From: Frondihabitans sp.
GTDB taxonomy: Bacteria; Actinomycetota; Actinomycetes; Actinomycetales; Microbacteriaceae
Assembly: GCA_025464735.1 (NCBI GenBank)
Contig: JAODMX010000328.1
Coordinates: 1 to 24,285 of the forward strand
Length of the DNA stretch: 24,285 nt
Reading direction: 5' to 3'
The notes under the pieces are model-generated. The model was not told where the DNA came from. It saw only the letters and a list, made by a program, of their open reading frames with translations, and ran no database searches. Made by a program: the position numbers and the translations under genes. This document shows, piece after piece, positions 1-6,706 of the stretch. Each line of letters opens with the position of its first letter. Positions within the stretch are counted from its first letter, which is position 1.

Positions 1-71
1 GATGGTACCGCCTTCGTCGCATTCGTCGGGGGAATAAATGATCTTGGCAGGCGATTATCTATGAAAACGAT

Positions 72-85
72 TAGTCAAGCTAGTC
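72..85 (+). promoter_or_regulatory. short direct repeat TAGTC-AAGC-TAGTC
   Basis: Two TAGTC pentamers stand nine bases apart upstream of the azoR-like gene, in an AT-richer stretch than the rest of the window. They may belong to the promoter or to a regulator site for the gene at 154. A TTGGCA hexamer at 44-49 could serve as a -35 element, but no convincing -10 element follows it. Positions 1-71 otherwise hold nothing I can support. Confidence 0.25.
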
Positions 86-93
86 TGTCCTGC

Positions 94-118
94 AGATGAT
101 TCTTGTTCCAGATCATCT
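94..118 (+). promoter_or_regulatory. 7-bp perfect inverted repeat in azoR-like leader
   Basis: AGATGAT at 94-100 is mirrored by ATCATCT at 112-118 with an 11-base spacer. The symmetry, 35 bases before the start codon, suits either a dimeric repressor operator or an RNA hairpin in the 5' leader. Azoreductase-type genes are often controlled by a divergent MarR or HxlR family regulator, which would lie to the left of this window; that link is inference. Confidence 0.4.
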
Positions 119-153
119 CCCACCCCGACCACCGTTACAGAAGGACTTCACCG

Positions 154-813
154 ATGACCAACGTCTTCCGCTTGGACACGAGCATCCGCACCGACGGCTC
201 GACGAGCCGATCCGTCGCCGACACCCTCGAGACGAGCCTCGAGGACGCCCTCGACGACGTAAGTATCGTGCGCCGCGACCTCGGCGCCTCCCCGCTTCCC
301 TCCGACGCGTGGCCTACCGCCGTCGGAGCTCTCCAGACGCCCGCCGATGCCCGCACGCCCGCACAGGCCGCAGCGTCGGCCTTGGCATCGGAGCTCGCAG
401 AGGAACTGATCGCGGCCGACGTCCTCGTCTTTGCAACGCCGCTCTACAACTTCGGCGTCTCACAGCACCTCAAGGCCTGGGTCGACCTGGTCGTCACGGC
501 CCCGCAATTCTCCCCCCGAGCCGAGAAGGTGCTGGCCGGCCGGCCCGCCGCTCTCGTCATTGCCCGCGGTGGTGCCTACGGCCCCGGCACACCTCGCGAC
601 GGATGGGATCACGCGACCGGCTGGATCCTCAGGATCCTGCGCGACGTCTGGGGTCTCGACGTCACCGTGATCGAAGCCGAGCTGACGCTGGCCTCGAGCA
701 ACCCGGCGATGGCCGACTTCGTCGGAATGGCGGAGGAGAGCCTGCGCCTCGCGCATGAGACGGCCGCTGCCCACGGCCGCACGCTCGCCGACGCCGTCAC
801 CGCGACCTCCTGA
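154..813 (+). CDS. azoR: FMN-dependent NADH-azoreductase / quinone reductase family protein
   Basis: A 219-residue cytoplasmic flavodoxin-fold oxidoreductase. AzoR-type enzymes use FMN and NAD(P)H for two-electron reduction of quinones and azo compounds, which limits redox cycling. The N-terminal strand and Ser-rich loop (about residues 5-20) match the FMN phosphate-binding segment. PLYNF at 96-100 followed by S103 and LK at 106-107 is the family's P-x-YNF-x-x-S-x-x-LK signature, and the ARGG-x-Y segment near 138-142 is the second flavin loop. Length is near the usual 200-210. The ATG at 154 was chosen over one at 103 because AGAAGGA at 139-145 sits eight bases before it and the extra 17 residues do not look like family sequence. 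It stands alone and converges on the repressor gene at 845-1879. The physiological substrate is unknown. Confidence 0.85.
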   Translation: MTNVFRLDTSIRTDGSTSRSVADTLETSLEDALDDVSIVRRDLGASPLPSDAWPTAVGALQTPADARTPAQAAASALASELAEELIAADVLVFATPLYNFGVSQHLKAWVDLVVTAPQFSPRAEKVLAGRPAALVIARGGAYGPGTPRDGWDHATGWILRILRDVWGLDVTVIEAELTLASSNPAMADFVGMAEESLRLAHETAAAHGRTLADAVTATS

Positions 814-827
814 GCCTCAGCCGCAGA

Positions 828-840
828 GCGCGCAACGCGC
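828..840. terminator. GC-rich hairpin between convergent genes
   Basis: GCGCG-CAA-CGCGC forms a 5-bp stem with a 3-base loop in the 31 bases between the stops of the azoR-like gene and the LacI gene. It could end both transcripts, but there is no T-run on either strand, so an intrinsic terminator is only possible. Confidence 0.3.
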
Positions 841-844
841 GGCG

Positions 845-1879
845 TCAGGTCGCGACCGGCGCGACGGCGGTCGACTCGCGCGCGACGAGCTGGGTCGCGA
901 GTTCGATCCGGCTCACCTCACCCTGGCTGCCTCGTCCCGGACCAGCCGACATGATGTCGGCTAACAGATTGAGGGCCACCGCGCCCATGTCGGCCGTCGG
1001 CTGCCGGATCGTCGACATCGGCGGGGTGGCCCACCGTGCTTCGGGGAGGTCGTCGAATCCGATGACGCTGAGATCGTCCGGGATCCGGATTCCCAGCGAT
1101 TCCGCCGCGTCATAGACGCCGAATGCCATGCTCTCAGAGCAGGCGAAGATGGCCGTGGGCCGCTCGTCGAGCAGCAACATCGGGCGCGCGATCTCGTAGG
1201 CACGAGAGCGAAGCCAGTCCGCGTCCCCAGCCAGCGCGTCGGGCACAGTGACCCCGGCCTCCCGCAGGGCCGAGCGGAATCCGTCGACTCGGGCAGAGCT
1301 GTAAAGATATCCCGGGCCACCGGCGATCACGGCGATCCGACGATGTCCCAGACCGACGAGATGTCGACCGGCCGAATATCCGCCTTCCCAGTTGGTCGAA
1401 CCGACGCTCGCGATCTCGTCCGGCGGACGGCGCACCGGATCGACCAGGACCACGGGGATCGCGGCGGCCTGAAGAGCCGCCAGCTGCGTCGAGGTGGGAC
1501 CGACACCGACGATAACGGCACCCTCGGAGGAGCGACGCATGAGTCGCGCCACCCACTCGCCGTCGTTCTTGGCAATCGTGATGATGACGCTCATACCGAC
1601 CTCGGTCGCCGCAGCCTCGACGCCACCGAGCGCCCGCGTGGCCCACGAATTGTCGACCGCGGACATGACGAGATCAACCAGAGGCGGAAGCGCCCGCGCA
1701 CGGCTGCTCGACGCTCCCTTCGACGTTCGCTGGTAGCCGACCTCGGCGGCCGCGGTGAGCACGCGCTGCCGCATCGACGCGGAGACGTCCGTACCGCCGC
1801 GGAGGACTTTCGAGACGGTGGGAATGCTCGTTCCCGCCCGCTCGGCCACGGCCCGCAACGTCGGACGCGTTTGTGTCAT
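845..1879 (-). CDS. LacI-family transcriptional repressor
   Basis: A 344-residue DNA-binding regulator. The N-terminal helix-turn-helix spans about residues 7-27 (TLRAVAERAGTSIPTVSKVL), followed by a hinge to about residue 62 and a periplasmic-binding-protein-like ligand domain to the C-terminus, with the family's VIGFDDLPEA-type segment near the end. LacI regulators usually bind a sugar and then release palindromic operators with a central CpG. The start at 1879 puts the helix-turn-helix at the right distance from the N-terminus; longer upstream reading frames add unrelated Arg-rich sequence. There is no Shine-Dalgarno, but TACAGT ends seven bases before the ATG, as expected for a leaderless mRNA. 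It is divergent from a sugar-binding protein gene, with TTGCGCAA palindromes between them, so it probably controls that gene and itself. The effector is unknown. Confidence 0.93.
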   Translation of the reverse strand: MTQTRPTLRAVAERAGTSIPTVSKVLRGGTDVSASMRQRVLTAAAEVGYQRTSKGASSSRARALPPLVDLVMSAVDNSWATRALGGVEAAATEVGMSVIITIAKNDGEWVARLMRRSSEGAVIVGVGPTSTQLAALQAAAIPVVLVDPVRRPPDEIASVGSTNWEGGYSAGRHLVGLGHRRIAVIAGGPGYLYSSARVDGFRSALREAGVTVPDALAGDADWLRSRAYEIARPMLLLDERPTAIFACSESMAFGVYDAAESLGIRIPDDLSVIGFDDLPEARWATPPMSTIRQPTADMGAVALNLLADIMSAGPGRGSQGEVSRIELATQLVARESTAVAPVAT

Positions 1880-1885
1880 GAGCCC

Positions 1886-1891
1886 ACTGTA
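1886..1891 (-). promoter_or_regulatory. probable -10 element of the LacI gene (leaderless)
   Basis: On the minus strand TACAGT is followed by exactly six bases and then the ATG. Sixteen bases further upstream is TTGCGC, part of the TTGCGCAA palindrome at 1906-1913. If this is the promoter, transcription starts at the start codon and the repressor's operator covers its own -35 region, giving autoregulation. Confidence 0.45.
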
Positions 1892-1905
1892 AGGCTGTCG
1901 GAGAT

Positions 1906-1913
1906 TTGCGCAA
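1906..1913. promoter_or_regulatory. putative LacI-family operator O1
   Basis: TTGCGCAA is a perfect 8-bp palindrome with a central CpG, as typical LacI-family operators have. The ten bases TTGCGCAACT (1906-1915) are the exact reverse complement of AGTTGCGCAA at 1980-1989. It lies just upstream of the -35 of the binding-protein promoter and over the -35 of the repressor promoter. Confidence 0.6.
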
Positions 1914-1923
1914 CTATTGCGTC

Positions 1924-1952
1924 TTGATCCCTTGTATTTCCTCACCCATAAT
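1924..1952 (+). promoter_or_regulatory. promoter of the sugar-binding protein gene
   Basis: TTGATC at 1924-1929 and CATAAT at 1947-1952 are separated by 17 bases. The -10 matches the consensus in five of six positions. Transcription would start near 1959 and give a leader of about 95 bases that carries the second operator. The promoter lies between the two TTGCGCAA palindromes. Confidence 0.6.
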
Positions 1953-1968
1953 CTCCTGTGAGCCCGAT

Positions 1969-1989
1969 TTGCGCCGCAGAGTTGCGCAA
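1969..1989. promoter_or_regulatory. putative LacI-family operator O2 with adjacent half site
   Basis: TTGCGCAA at 1982-1989 repeats the palindrome of O1, with centres 76 bp apart. Just upstream, GATTTGCGC at 1966-1974 is a direct copy of GATTTGCGC at 1903-1911, 63 bp away, so a third TTGCGC half site is present. Placed downstream of the probable transcription start, O2 would block elongation or pair with O1 through a DNA loop. Confidence 0.55.
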
Positions 1990-2052
1990 TGGCAGGGCCA
2001 GACCTGTTCATCGAAGAACGACGCTCGACCTCGAGCTCGGAAGGAAAAGTCA

Positions 2053-3363
2053 ATGGAGACTCCCAGTCGGAACATCTCGAGGCGAGGGTTCCTCGGCCTG
2101 GTCGGTGGCTCGGCCGCCGCCGTGACACTCGCCGCGTGCACCAGCGGAACGAAGTCCGGCAGCGCGTCCGGTCCATTGAAGTTCTGGAACATGCCCTGGG
2201 GCGGGCCAGCGTTCACGCCGCTCGACAAGAAGATCACCCAGGCGTATTCACCGAAATCCGGCTTACCGCAGGCCAGTTACCAGGCCATCCAGTGGGCGAA
2301 CTTCACTCAAACGTTCTCCTCCGCACTCGCCTCGAAGACCGGGCCGGCGGTCTCGTCCGGCGGCGGCACGCAGGCGTTCCAGTTCGCCAAGCAGGGCTTC
2401 ATCGCTCCCGCCGACGACCTGCTCGACAGTTGGAAGTCGAACGGAATCTACGACGACTTCCTGCCGGGGCTGCTCGACACGATGAAGACCGACGCGGGCT
2501 ATGTCGCCGTTCCCTACAACCTCGACATGCGCGTGTTCTGGTACAACAAGGGTCTTCTCGAGAAAGCGGGGGCAACTCCCCCGACTGACTGGCAGTCATA
2601 CCTCGACGCGTCGGCCGCCCTGAAGAAGATCGGCGTCTATGGCTTCGCAGCCAACGGCAACACCAGCGGCGGCAACGCCTTCCAGATGATCGTCGGCTTC
2701 ATGATCAACAACGGCGGCGGCATCTTCGACGAGGAGCAGAAACCGAACCTCGTGACGAAGGCGAACATCGAGGCGCTGGAGTTCATCGCCGAGAACATCA
2801 GTAAGGGCTACGTGGATCCGGGCTCGGTGAGCTACACCGCCACGAACTCGAACTCGGAGTGGAAAGCCGAGAAATTCGGAATGGGCATCGACGTCCCGGG
2901 TCTCGCCGCGAACGTCGGCGGTGCCGTCGCCTCGCAACTCGTCGTCGGCGACCCGCTCACCGGTGCTGCGGGCACGAAGGGCGCCCTGTACTTCCCGAAC
3001 AACATCATGATGTACAAGAACACCCCGAGCCAGAAGGACTCCGAGGCGTTCTTGACGTACTACTACCAGAACATGAAGTCGCTCTGGACCAAGAAGACCG
3101 GCATCGGCCTGCCCGTCCTGAAATCCATCGCGTCGACGGCGGAATTCAAGTCGGATCCGAATCAGGTCAAGATTGTCGAGACCTGGCAGCCGATCGCCAA
3201 GACGTGGGCCGCTCCCGGAGGTCAGCCGCTGTTCGCGAATGTTTCCTACGTCGACAGCACGCCAGCGATGTCGGTCTTCGGCCAGAACGTTCTCACCGGC
3301 AAGACGCCCAAGGAATCTCTGACCGCCCTGCAGAACACACTGGTCTCGCAGATCACGAGCTGA
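2053..3363 (+). CDS. Tat-exported lipoprotein, ABC transporter sugar-binding protein
   Basis: A 436-residue extracellular solute-binding protein of the sugar-binding (family 1) type, which captures a carbohydrate outside the cell and hands it to an ABC permease. The N-terminus carries a twin-arginine motif, SRRGFLG at residues 9-15, a short hydrophobic stretch and a lipobox LAAC with the lipidated cysteine at residue 29. It should therefore be folded before Tat export and anchored to the membrane. The ATG at 2053 follows GGAAGG at 2039-2044 by eight bases and sets the signal peptide correctly; the longer frame from 1906 would start inside the operator. Trp/Tyr-rich segments such as VFWYNKGLLEKAG are typical of the family. 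No permease or ATPase genes are adjacent, so its transporter partners must be encoded elsewhere. The divergent LacI repressor probably controls it. Confidence 0.9.
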   Translation: METPSRNISRRGFLGLVGGSAAAVTLAACTSGTKSGSASGPLKFWNMPWGGPAFTPLDKKITQAYSPKSGLPQASYQAIQWANFTQTFSSALASKTGPAVSSGGGTQAFQFAKQGFIAPADDLLDSWKSNGIYDDFLPGLLDTMKTDAGYVAVPYNLDMRVFWYNKGLLEKAGATPPTDWQSYLDASAALKKIGVYGFAANGNTSGGNAFQMIVGFMINNGGGIFDEEQKPNLVTKANIEALEFIAENISKGYVDPGSVSYTATNSNSEWKAEKFGMGIDVPGLAANVGGAVASQLVVGDPLTGAAGTKGALYFPNNIMMYKNTPSQKDSEAFLTYYYQNMKSLWTKKTGIGLPVLKSIASTAEFKSDPNQVKIVETWQPIAKTWAAPGGQPLFANVSYVDSTPAMSVFGQNVLTGKTPKESLTALQNTLVSQITS

Positions 3364-3369
3364 GCGCGG

Positions 3370-3384
3370 CGCGCGCGACGCGCG
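3370..3384. terminator. GC-rich hairpin after the binding-protein gene
   Basis: CGCGCG-CGA-CGCGCG forms a 6-bp stem with a 3-base loop, seven bases past the stop codon at 3361-3363. It could end or attenuate the binding-protein transcript before kup. There is no T-run, so readthrough into kup is possible. Confidence 0.3.
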
Positions 3385-3453
3385 AGGGTTGCGAAGTCGA
3401 CTCCTGGGCAGCGGAGTTATGCTGCGGAAACACCACAAATAGGAATCGATCTG

Positions 3454-5385
3454 ATGACCTCATCAACCGCGCGTGCGGATGCCATGCCCGACACCGCGGG
3501 GCGGCGTCCGGCCGTCGCATTCACTCCCGTCATTGCCGCCATGGGAGTCGTGTTCGGCGACATCGGCACCAGCCCGCTCTACGCCGCGACGACCACGTTC
3601 GGCGCCGAGCGAGGGACCACGACGGGCCCCTCGGCCGAGTACGTCTACGGCTCGACCGCGACGATCATCTGGTCGCTGACGCTGGTTGTCTCCGTGCTGT
3701 ACGTGCGTTTCCTGATGCGCGCAGACAATCGCGGCGAGGGCGGGCTCTTGGCGTTGTTCGGGCTGCTTCGACGCACCAGCATGCGCGCCCGCACGATCGG
3801 TATCTTCACGGTGGTCGCGATGTTCGGGGCGGCCATGTTCCTGGGCGACAGCGTCATCACTCCGGCGATCTCGGTCCTCTCCGCCGTGGAGGGCCTCGAA
3901 GTCGTCCAGCCGGGGCTCTCCTCCCTCGTAGTCCCGATCTCCGTCGTCATCCTCGTTGCCGTCTTCGCTATCCAGCGCTTCGGAACGAGCGCCATCGGCG
4001 GCCTCTTCGGTCCGATCATGCTCCTCTGGTTCGCAGCGCTGGCTGTCACCGGAGGGGCATCGATCCTCCACGACCCCGCGGTGCTGCAGGCCGTGTCTCC
4101 GCACTGGGTGATCCTGTTCTTCATCGATCAGCCGAAGACCGCGTTCTTCTCCCTCGGCGCCGTTGTCCTGGCTGTCACGGGGGCGGAGGCGCTCTACGCC
4201 GACCTCGGGCATTTCGGCCGGAAGGCGATCACCCGCGCGTGGATCTGGGTGGTGTTCCCGGCCCTCGTAATCAACTACCTGGGCCAGGCCTCGCTGGCGT
4301 TGCGCCACCCGGCCGATGCGGCCACCTCGTTCTTCGGCCTCGTGCCGGCGTGGGGGCAGCTGCCCATGGTGATCCTCGCGACGGTGGCAACGATCATCGC
4401 CTCCCAGGCCGTGATCTCGGGCGCCTACTCCGTTATCCATCAGGCCTGGCGACTCGGTCTGTTCCCGCCACTCCGTGTCATCCACACCTCGTCGAAGAGC
4501 GAGGGGCAGATTTACGTCCCGGCGATCAACGTGCTTCTGATGGTGGCCGTCCTCGCCGTCGCCCTCGGGTTCCGGAGTTCGGCGTCCCTGGCGTCCGCCT
4601 ACGGCATCGCGGTGACCACGACGATCTCGATCACGACGGTCGTGTACCTCGCCTGGAGCTACCTACGGGCGAAGCGGGTGACCCTGCGGATGGTGGTGAC
4701 CTCCGGGATCCTCGTCGTCGTCCTCGCCTTCCTGGCGGCCAATCTCCCCAAGGCGCCGTCCGGCGGCTGGCTGCCGCTGTCCATCGGCGCGCTGGTCTTC
4801 ATCGTCATGGCGACCTGGTGGGTGGGGCAGCGCAGGATCCAGGCTGGTCGCCGAAAAGGTGAGATGCCCCTGACCGCGCTCACGGACTTGCTGACGAACG
4901 CGAAGTCCCTCTACCGCGTGCCCGGTGACGCGGTGTTCATCAGCCGTAACTCGACCATCGTGCCGCTGGCCCTCCGAACGATGGTGTCTCAGAACCATGC
5001 CCTTCAGGAGAGGGCGATCCTGCTCAGCTATACGACGGTCGACGTGCCGTCGACGGTTGGATCGAAGCACAGGATCAGCGTGGAGGCGCTCCCCTGCGGC
5101 GTCGTCCAGGTCGTGGCGAAGGTCGGCTATCGCGAGCACCCCAGGATGGTCGCTCTCCTCGCCGAGGCGCGCACCGTCGACAAGAACGCGCTCGAAGACT
5201 TCGCCCCGTCGCGCGCCACCTTCTTCATCTCGACACCGGTGCCGCGCTTCCATCGGGGTAGCTCGATGTTTCGCTGGGCACAGATCCTCTTCCTCGCACT
5301 CGATCGGCTGGCGCCCGACCCGCTCGATGTCATCGAACTGCCGCGCGACCGCACCATCGTGTTGGGTCGTGAAGTCTCGCTCTGA
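3454..5385 (+). CDS. kup: KUP-family potassium uptake transporter
   Basis: A 643-residue integral membrane K+ uptake protein, probably K+/H+ symport as in the KUP/HAK/KT family. GDIGTSPLY at residues 35-43 is the family signature in the first helix. GEGG at 94-97 and GDSVITPAIS at 131-140 are further hallmarks. About twelve hydrophobic segments run to roughly residue 445, followed by a soluble C-terminal domain of about 195 residues, as in full-length Kup. The ATG at 3454 follows AGGA at 3441-3444 by nine bases. The gene lies 90 bases after the binding-protein gene on the same strand, but the two functions are unrelated, and a GC hairpin sits between them. The leader is too short for a c-di-AMP riboswitch. 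It converges on the DUF3892 gene with only 21 bases between stops. Confidence 0.96.
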   Translation: MTSSTARADAMPDTAGRRPAVAFTPVIAAMGVVFGDIGTSPLYAATTTFGAERGTTTGPSAEYVYGSTATIIWSLTLVVSVLYVRFLMRADNRGEGGLLALFGLLRRTSMRARTIGIFTVVAMFGAAMFLGDSVITPAISVLSAVEGLEVVQPGLSSLVVPISVVILVAVFAIQRFGTSAIGGLFGPIMLLWFAALAVTGGASILHDPAVLQAVSPHWVILFFIDQPKTAFFSLGAVVLAVTGAEALYADLGHFGRKAITRAWIWVVFPALVINYLGQASLALRHPADAATSFFGLVPAWGQLPMVILATVATIIASQAVISGAYSVIHQAWRLGLFPPLRVIHTSSKSEGQIYVPAINVLLMVAVLAVALGFRSSASLASAYGIAVTTTISITTVVYLAWSYLRAKRVTLRMVVTSGILVVVLAFLAANLPKAPSGGWLPLSIGALVFIVMATWWVGQRRIQAGRRKGEMPLTALTDLLTNAKSLYRVPGDAVFISRNSTIVPLALRTMVSQNHALQERAILLSYTTVDVPSTVGSKHRISVEALPCGVVQVVAKVGYREHPRMVALLAEARTVDKNALEDFAPSRATFFISTPVPRFHRGSSMFRWAQILFLALDRLAPDPLDVIELPRDRTIVLGREVSL

Positions 5386-5406
5386 GAATCCGAGTGGGCG
5401 CGCCGC

Positions 5407-5679
5407 TCAGCGGGCGTCGAGTTCGGCGGCGAGTTGGAGCAACCGGTTGACTCCGGCGGAGCGACTGTGGGTGGTGAGGTAGCAGCCACCGGCATCCTGT
5501 GCGACGACGACCGGGACGTGTTCCCCTGCCCACTCGACGTGATAGGAAGCCGCACCCAACTCGAGATCCACGACGACGTCGCGCGCGGCCTGAGGCGACC
5601 AGTCCGCCCCGTCGTTCCTGAGCCGGGTCACGTAGCCCCGTGCGTTGATCTCCACTGCCGTGACGCGTCGTGACTCCAT
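5407..5679 (-). CDS. DUF3892 domain-containing protein
   Basis: A 90-residue soluble protein that fits DUF3892 over nearly its whole length. It has an N-terminal VTAVEIN strand followed by a threading R-L-R-N-D-G segment, a central acidic stretch and a YLTTHSR-x-x-x-x-NRLL end resembling the family's Y-L-R-T-x-x-x-x-x-x-x-NLL ending. The function of the family is unknown. The ATG at 5679 has a strong ribosome site, AAGAAGGAG (5687-5695, minus strand), seven bases upstream. It stands 112 bases downstream of the membrane protein gene on the same strand and may be co-transcribed with it or have its own promoter. Confidence 0.75.
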   Translation of the reverse strand: MESRRVTAVEINARGYVTRLRNDGADWSPQAARDVVVDLELGAASYHVEWAGEHVPVVVAQDAGGCYLTTHSRSAGVNRLLQLAAELDAR

Positions 5680-5702
5680 GCGGGTGCTCCTTCTTCAGCT
5701 CG

Positions 5703-5728
5703 ACACCCACTCTTCCGGGTTCGGGTGT
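5703..5728 (-). repeat. inverted repeat in the DUF3892 leader
   Basis: ACACCC at 5703-5708 and GGGTGT at 5723-5728 are complementary with a 14-base loop, just upstream of the ribosome binding site at 5687-5695. It may be a weak terminator for the upstream gene or a leader hairpin. The rest of 5680-5791 shows nothing definite. Confidence 0.25.
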
Positions 5729-5791
5729 TGATCGGTCGAGGTCGGGCGGCGTTGCCGTCGCATCTAGGAATGTTGGACCCGACGCAAGCAA

Positions 5792-6634
5792 TCAGCCGCG
5801 CTTCTCAGCGATCTCATCAGGTTCCCGCAGGAATTCGAGACTGGCGCCCTCGGGCTTCTCCCGCCGAACCGTGAGCGGACCTCGATTGCGTCGCTCCTTC
5901 CCGACGAGGACTCCGACCAGGACGGCGATTATGACGAGAAGAACGAGGCTGACCGGCCCGGTGCCGAAGTCGAGCCCGCCACGCGCATGGGAGACGCCCA
6001 TCCAGTCCGCGAAGGATGCGCCGAGCGGCCGGGTGACGACGTAGGCGAACCAGAACGCGAAGATCGAGTTGAAGCGGCCCAGGGCGTAACCGGCCGCGGG
6101 GATCGCCATCACAACGACGAAGAGAACGCCGGAGGCGAAGTAGCCGAGGTGGAGGCTGGTCGCGGTCATGTCACCCGTGGCCGTGCCGAGGGCGAAGGTT
6201 GCGAGCACCGCGAGCCAGTAGAAGATCTCACGGCGCCGAGTCGTGATGCTGTGGATCGAGAGGGTTCCTTCGCGACGGCGCCAGAGCACGAACACGAGGG
6301 CAAGTAGCACCGCGAACGAGGGTGCCGATACGAGGTAGGGCACCCCCAGGCCGACGTGCAGCACGTCGGCCGCCATCGTGCCGAAGACGCTCACCATGAC
6401 GACAGCGAACCAGTAGGTGACGGGCTGATAGCGCTCCGCGCGGAATTGCAGCACTAGTGCGACCACAAAGAGAACGAACCCGATGCCGACGCCGACGACG
6501 GGATTCATGTGAGTGACCAGGAAGTCGGAGGTGGTCTCACCCATCCCCGTGGTCAGCACCTTGACGATCCAGAACAGAGCTGTGATCTCGGGTACCTTGC
6601 TGAGGGTCGTCCGGGTCGCGTTCGCAGTCGTCAC
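5792..6634 (-). CDS. COG4705-type eight-helix membrane protein with four internal repeats
   Basis: A 280-residue integral membrane protein resembling the uncharacterised COG4705 family, whose function is not known. The opening KVPEIT-x-x-FWIVKVLTT-x-x-GETTSD is the family's recognisable start. The pattern [FY]W-x9-G-x4-D occurs four times: W22/G32/D37, W75/G85/D90, W140/G150/D155 and W195/G205/D210. Each copy begins a pair of hydrophobic helices, giving eight in all, followed by a charged cytoplasmic tail from about residue 246. The GTG start at 6634 lacks a Shine-Dalgarno, but an 11-bp-period direct repeat lies exactly 24 bases upstream, as for the PAP2 gene at 8442-9170. It follows the histidine kinase on the same strand and is probably a target of that two-component system. 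Confidence 0.8.
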   Translation of the reverse strand: MTTANATRTTLSKVPEITALFWIVKVLTTGMGETTSDFLVTHMNPVVGVGIGFVLFVVALVLQFRAERYQPVTYWFAVVMVSVFGTMAADVLHVGLGVPYLVSAPSFAVLLALVFVLWRRREGTLSIHSITTRRREIFYWLAVLATFALGTATGDMTATSLHLGYFASGVLFVVVMAIPAAGYALGRFNSIFAFWFAYVVTRPLGASFADWMGVSHARGGLDFGTGPVSLVLLVIIAVLVGVLVGKERRNRGPLTVRREKPEGASLEFLREPDEIAEKRG

Positions 6635-6657
6635 CCGGTCACGCTCGCGAACACGGT

Positions 6658-6675
6658 CTAAGAAACGGCCAAGAT
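6658..6675 (-). promoter_or_regulatory. OmpR-type response-regulator box upstream of the COG4705-type gene
   Basis: On the minus strand ATCTTGG-CCGT-TTCTTAG is a direct repeat of 7-mers with an 11-base period (5 of 7 identical). OmpR-family regulators bind such head-to-tail repeats; the PmrA box (YTTAAK-N5-YTTAAK) is a close parallel. It ends 24 bases before the GTG at 6634, the same distance as the matching box at 9194-9211. It would cover the -35 region if transcription starts at the GTG. Confidence 0.6.
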
Positions 6676-6677
6676 TT

Positions 6678-6700
6678 CCGGATCCGGGGCTCGACGCCCC
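6678..6700 (-). terminator. hairpin after the histidine kinase gene
   Basis: GGGGC-TCGAC-GCCCC (6686-6700) forms a perfect 5-bp GC stem, and the 10-bp palindrome CCGGATCCGG (6678-6687) overlaps it. It begins six bases past the kinase stop and sits immediately before the regulatory box at 6658-6675. It could end the kinase transcript and insulate the next promoter. A T-run is lacking. Confidence 0.35.
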
Positions 6701-6706
6701 GCGAGT

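Noticed and set aside
61..99. 12-codon open frame starting ATGAAAACG as a leader peptide for the azoR-like gene
   Set aside because: It has no ribosome site, no attenuator-like codon run, and overlaps the likely promoter region.
3364..3453. c-di-AMP (ydaO) riboswitch before kup
   Set aside because: Such riboswitches precede some kup genes, but the 90-base interval is too short and has none of the extended paired architecture.
2859..4862. 667-codon plus-strand frame across the binding-protein and kup genes
   Set aside because: It runs out of frame through two well-supported genes, lacks a ribosome site and shows only Arg-rich low-complexity sequence.
5386..5406. Intrinsic terminator between kup and the DUF3892 gene
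   Set aside because: Only an 8-bp GGCGCGCC palindrome is visible, without a loop or T-run, so no terminator can be supported.
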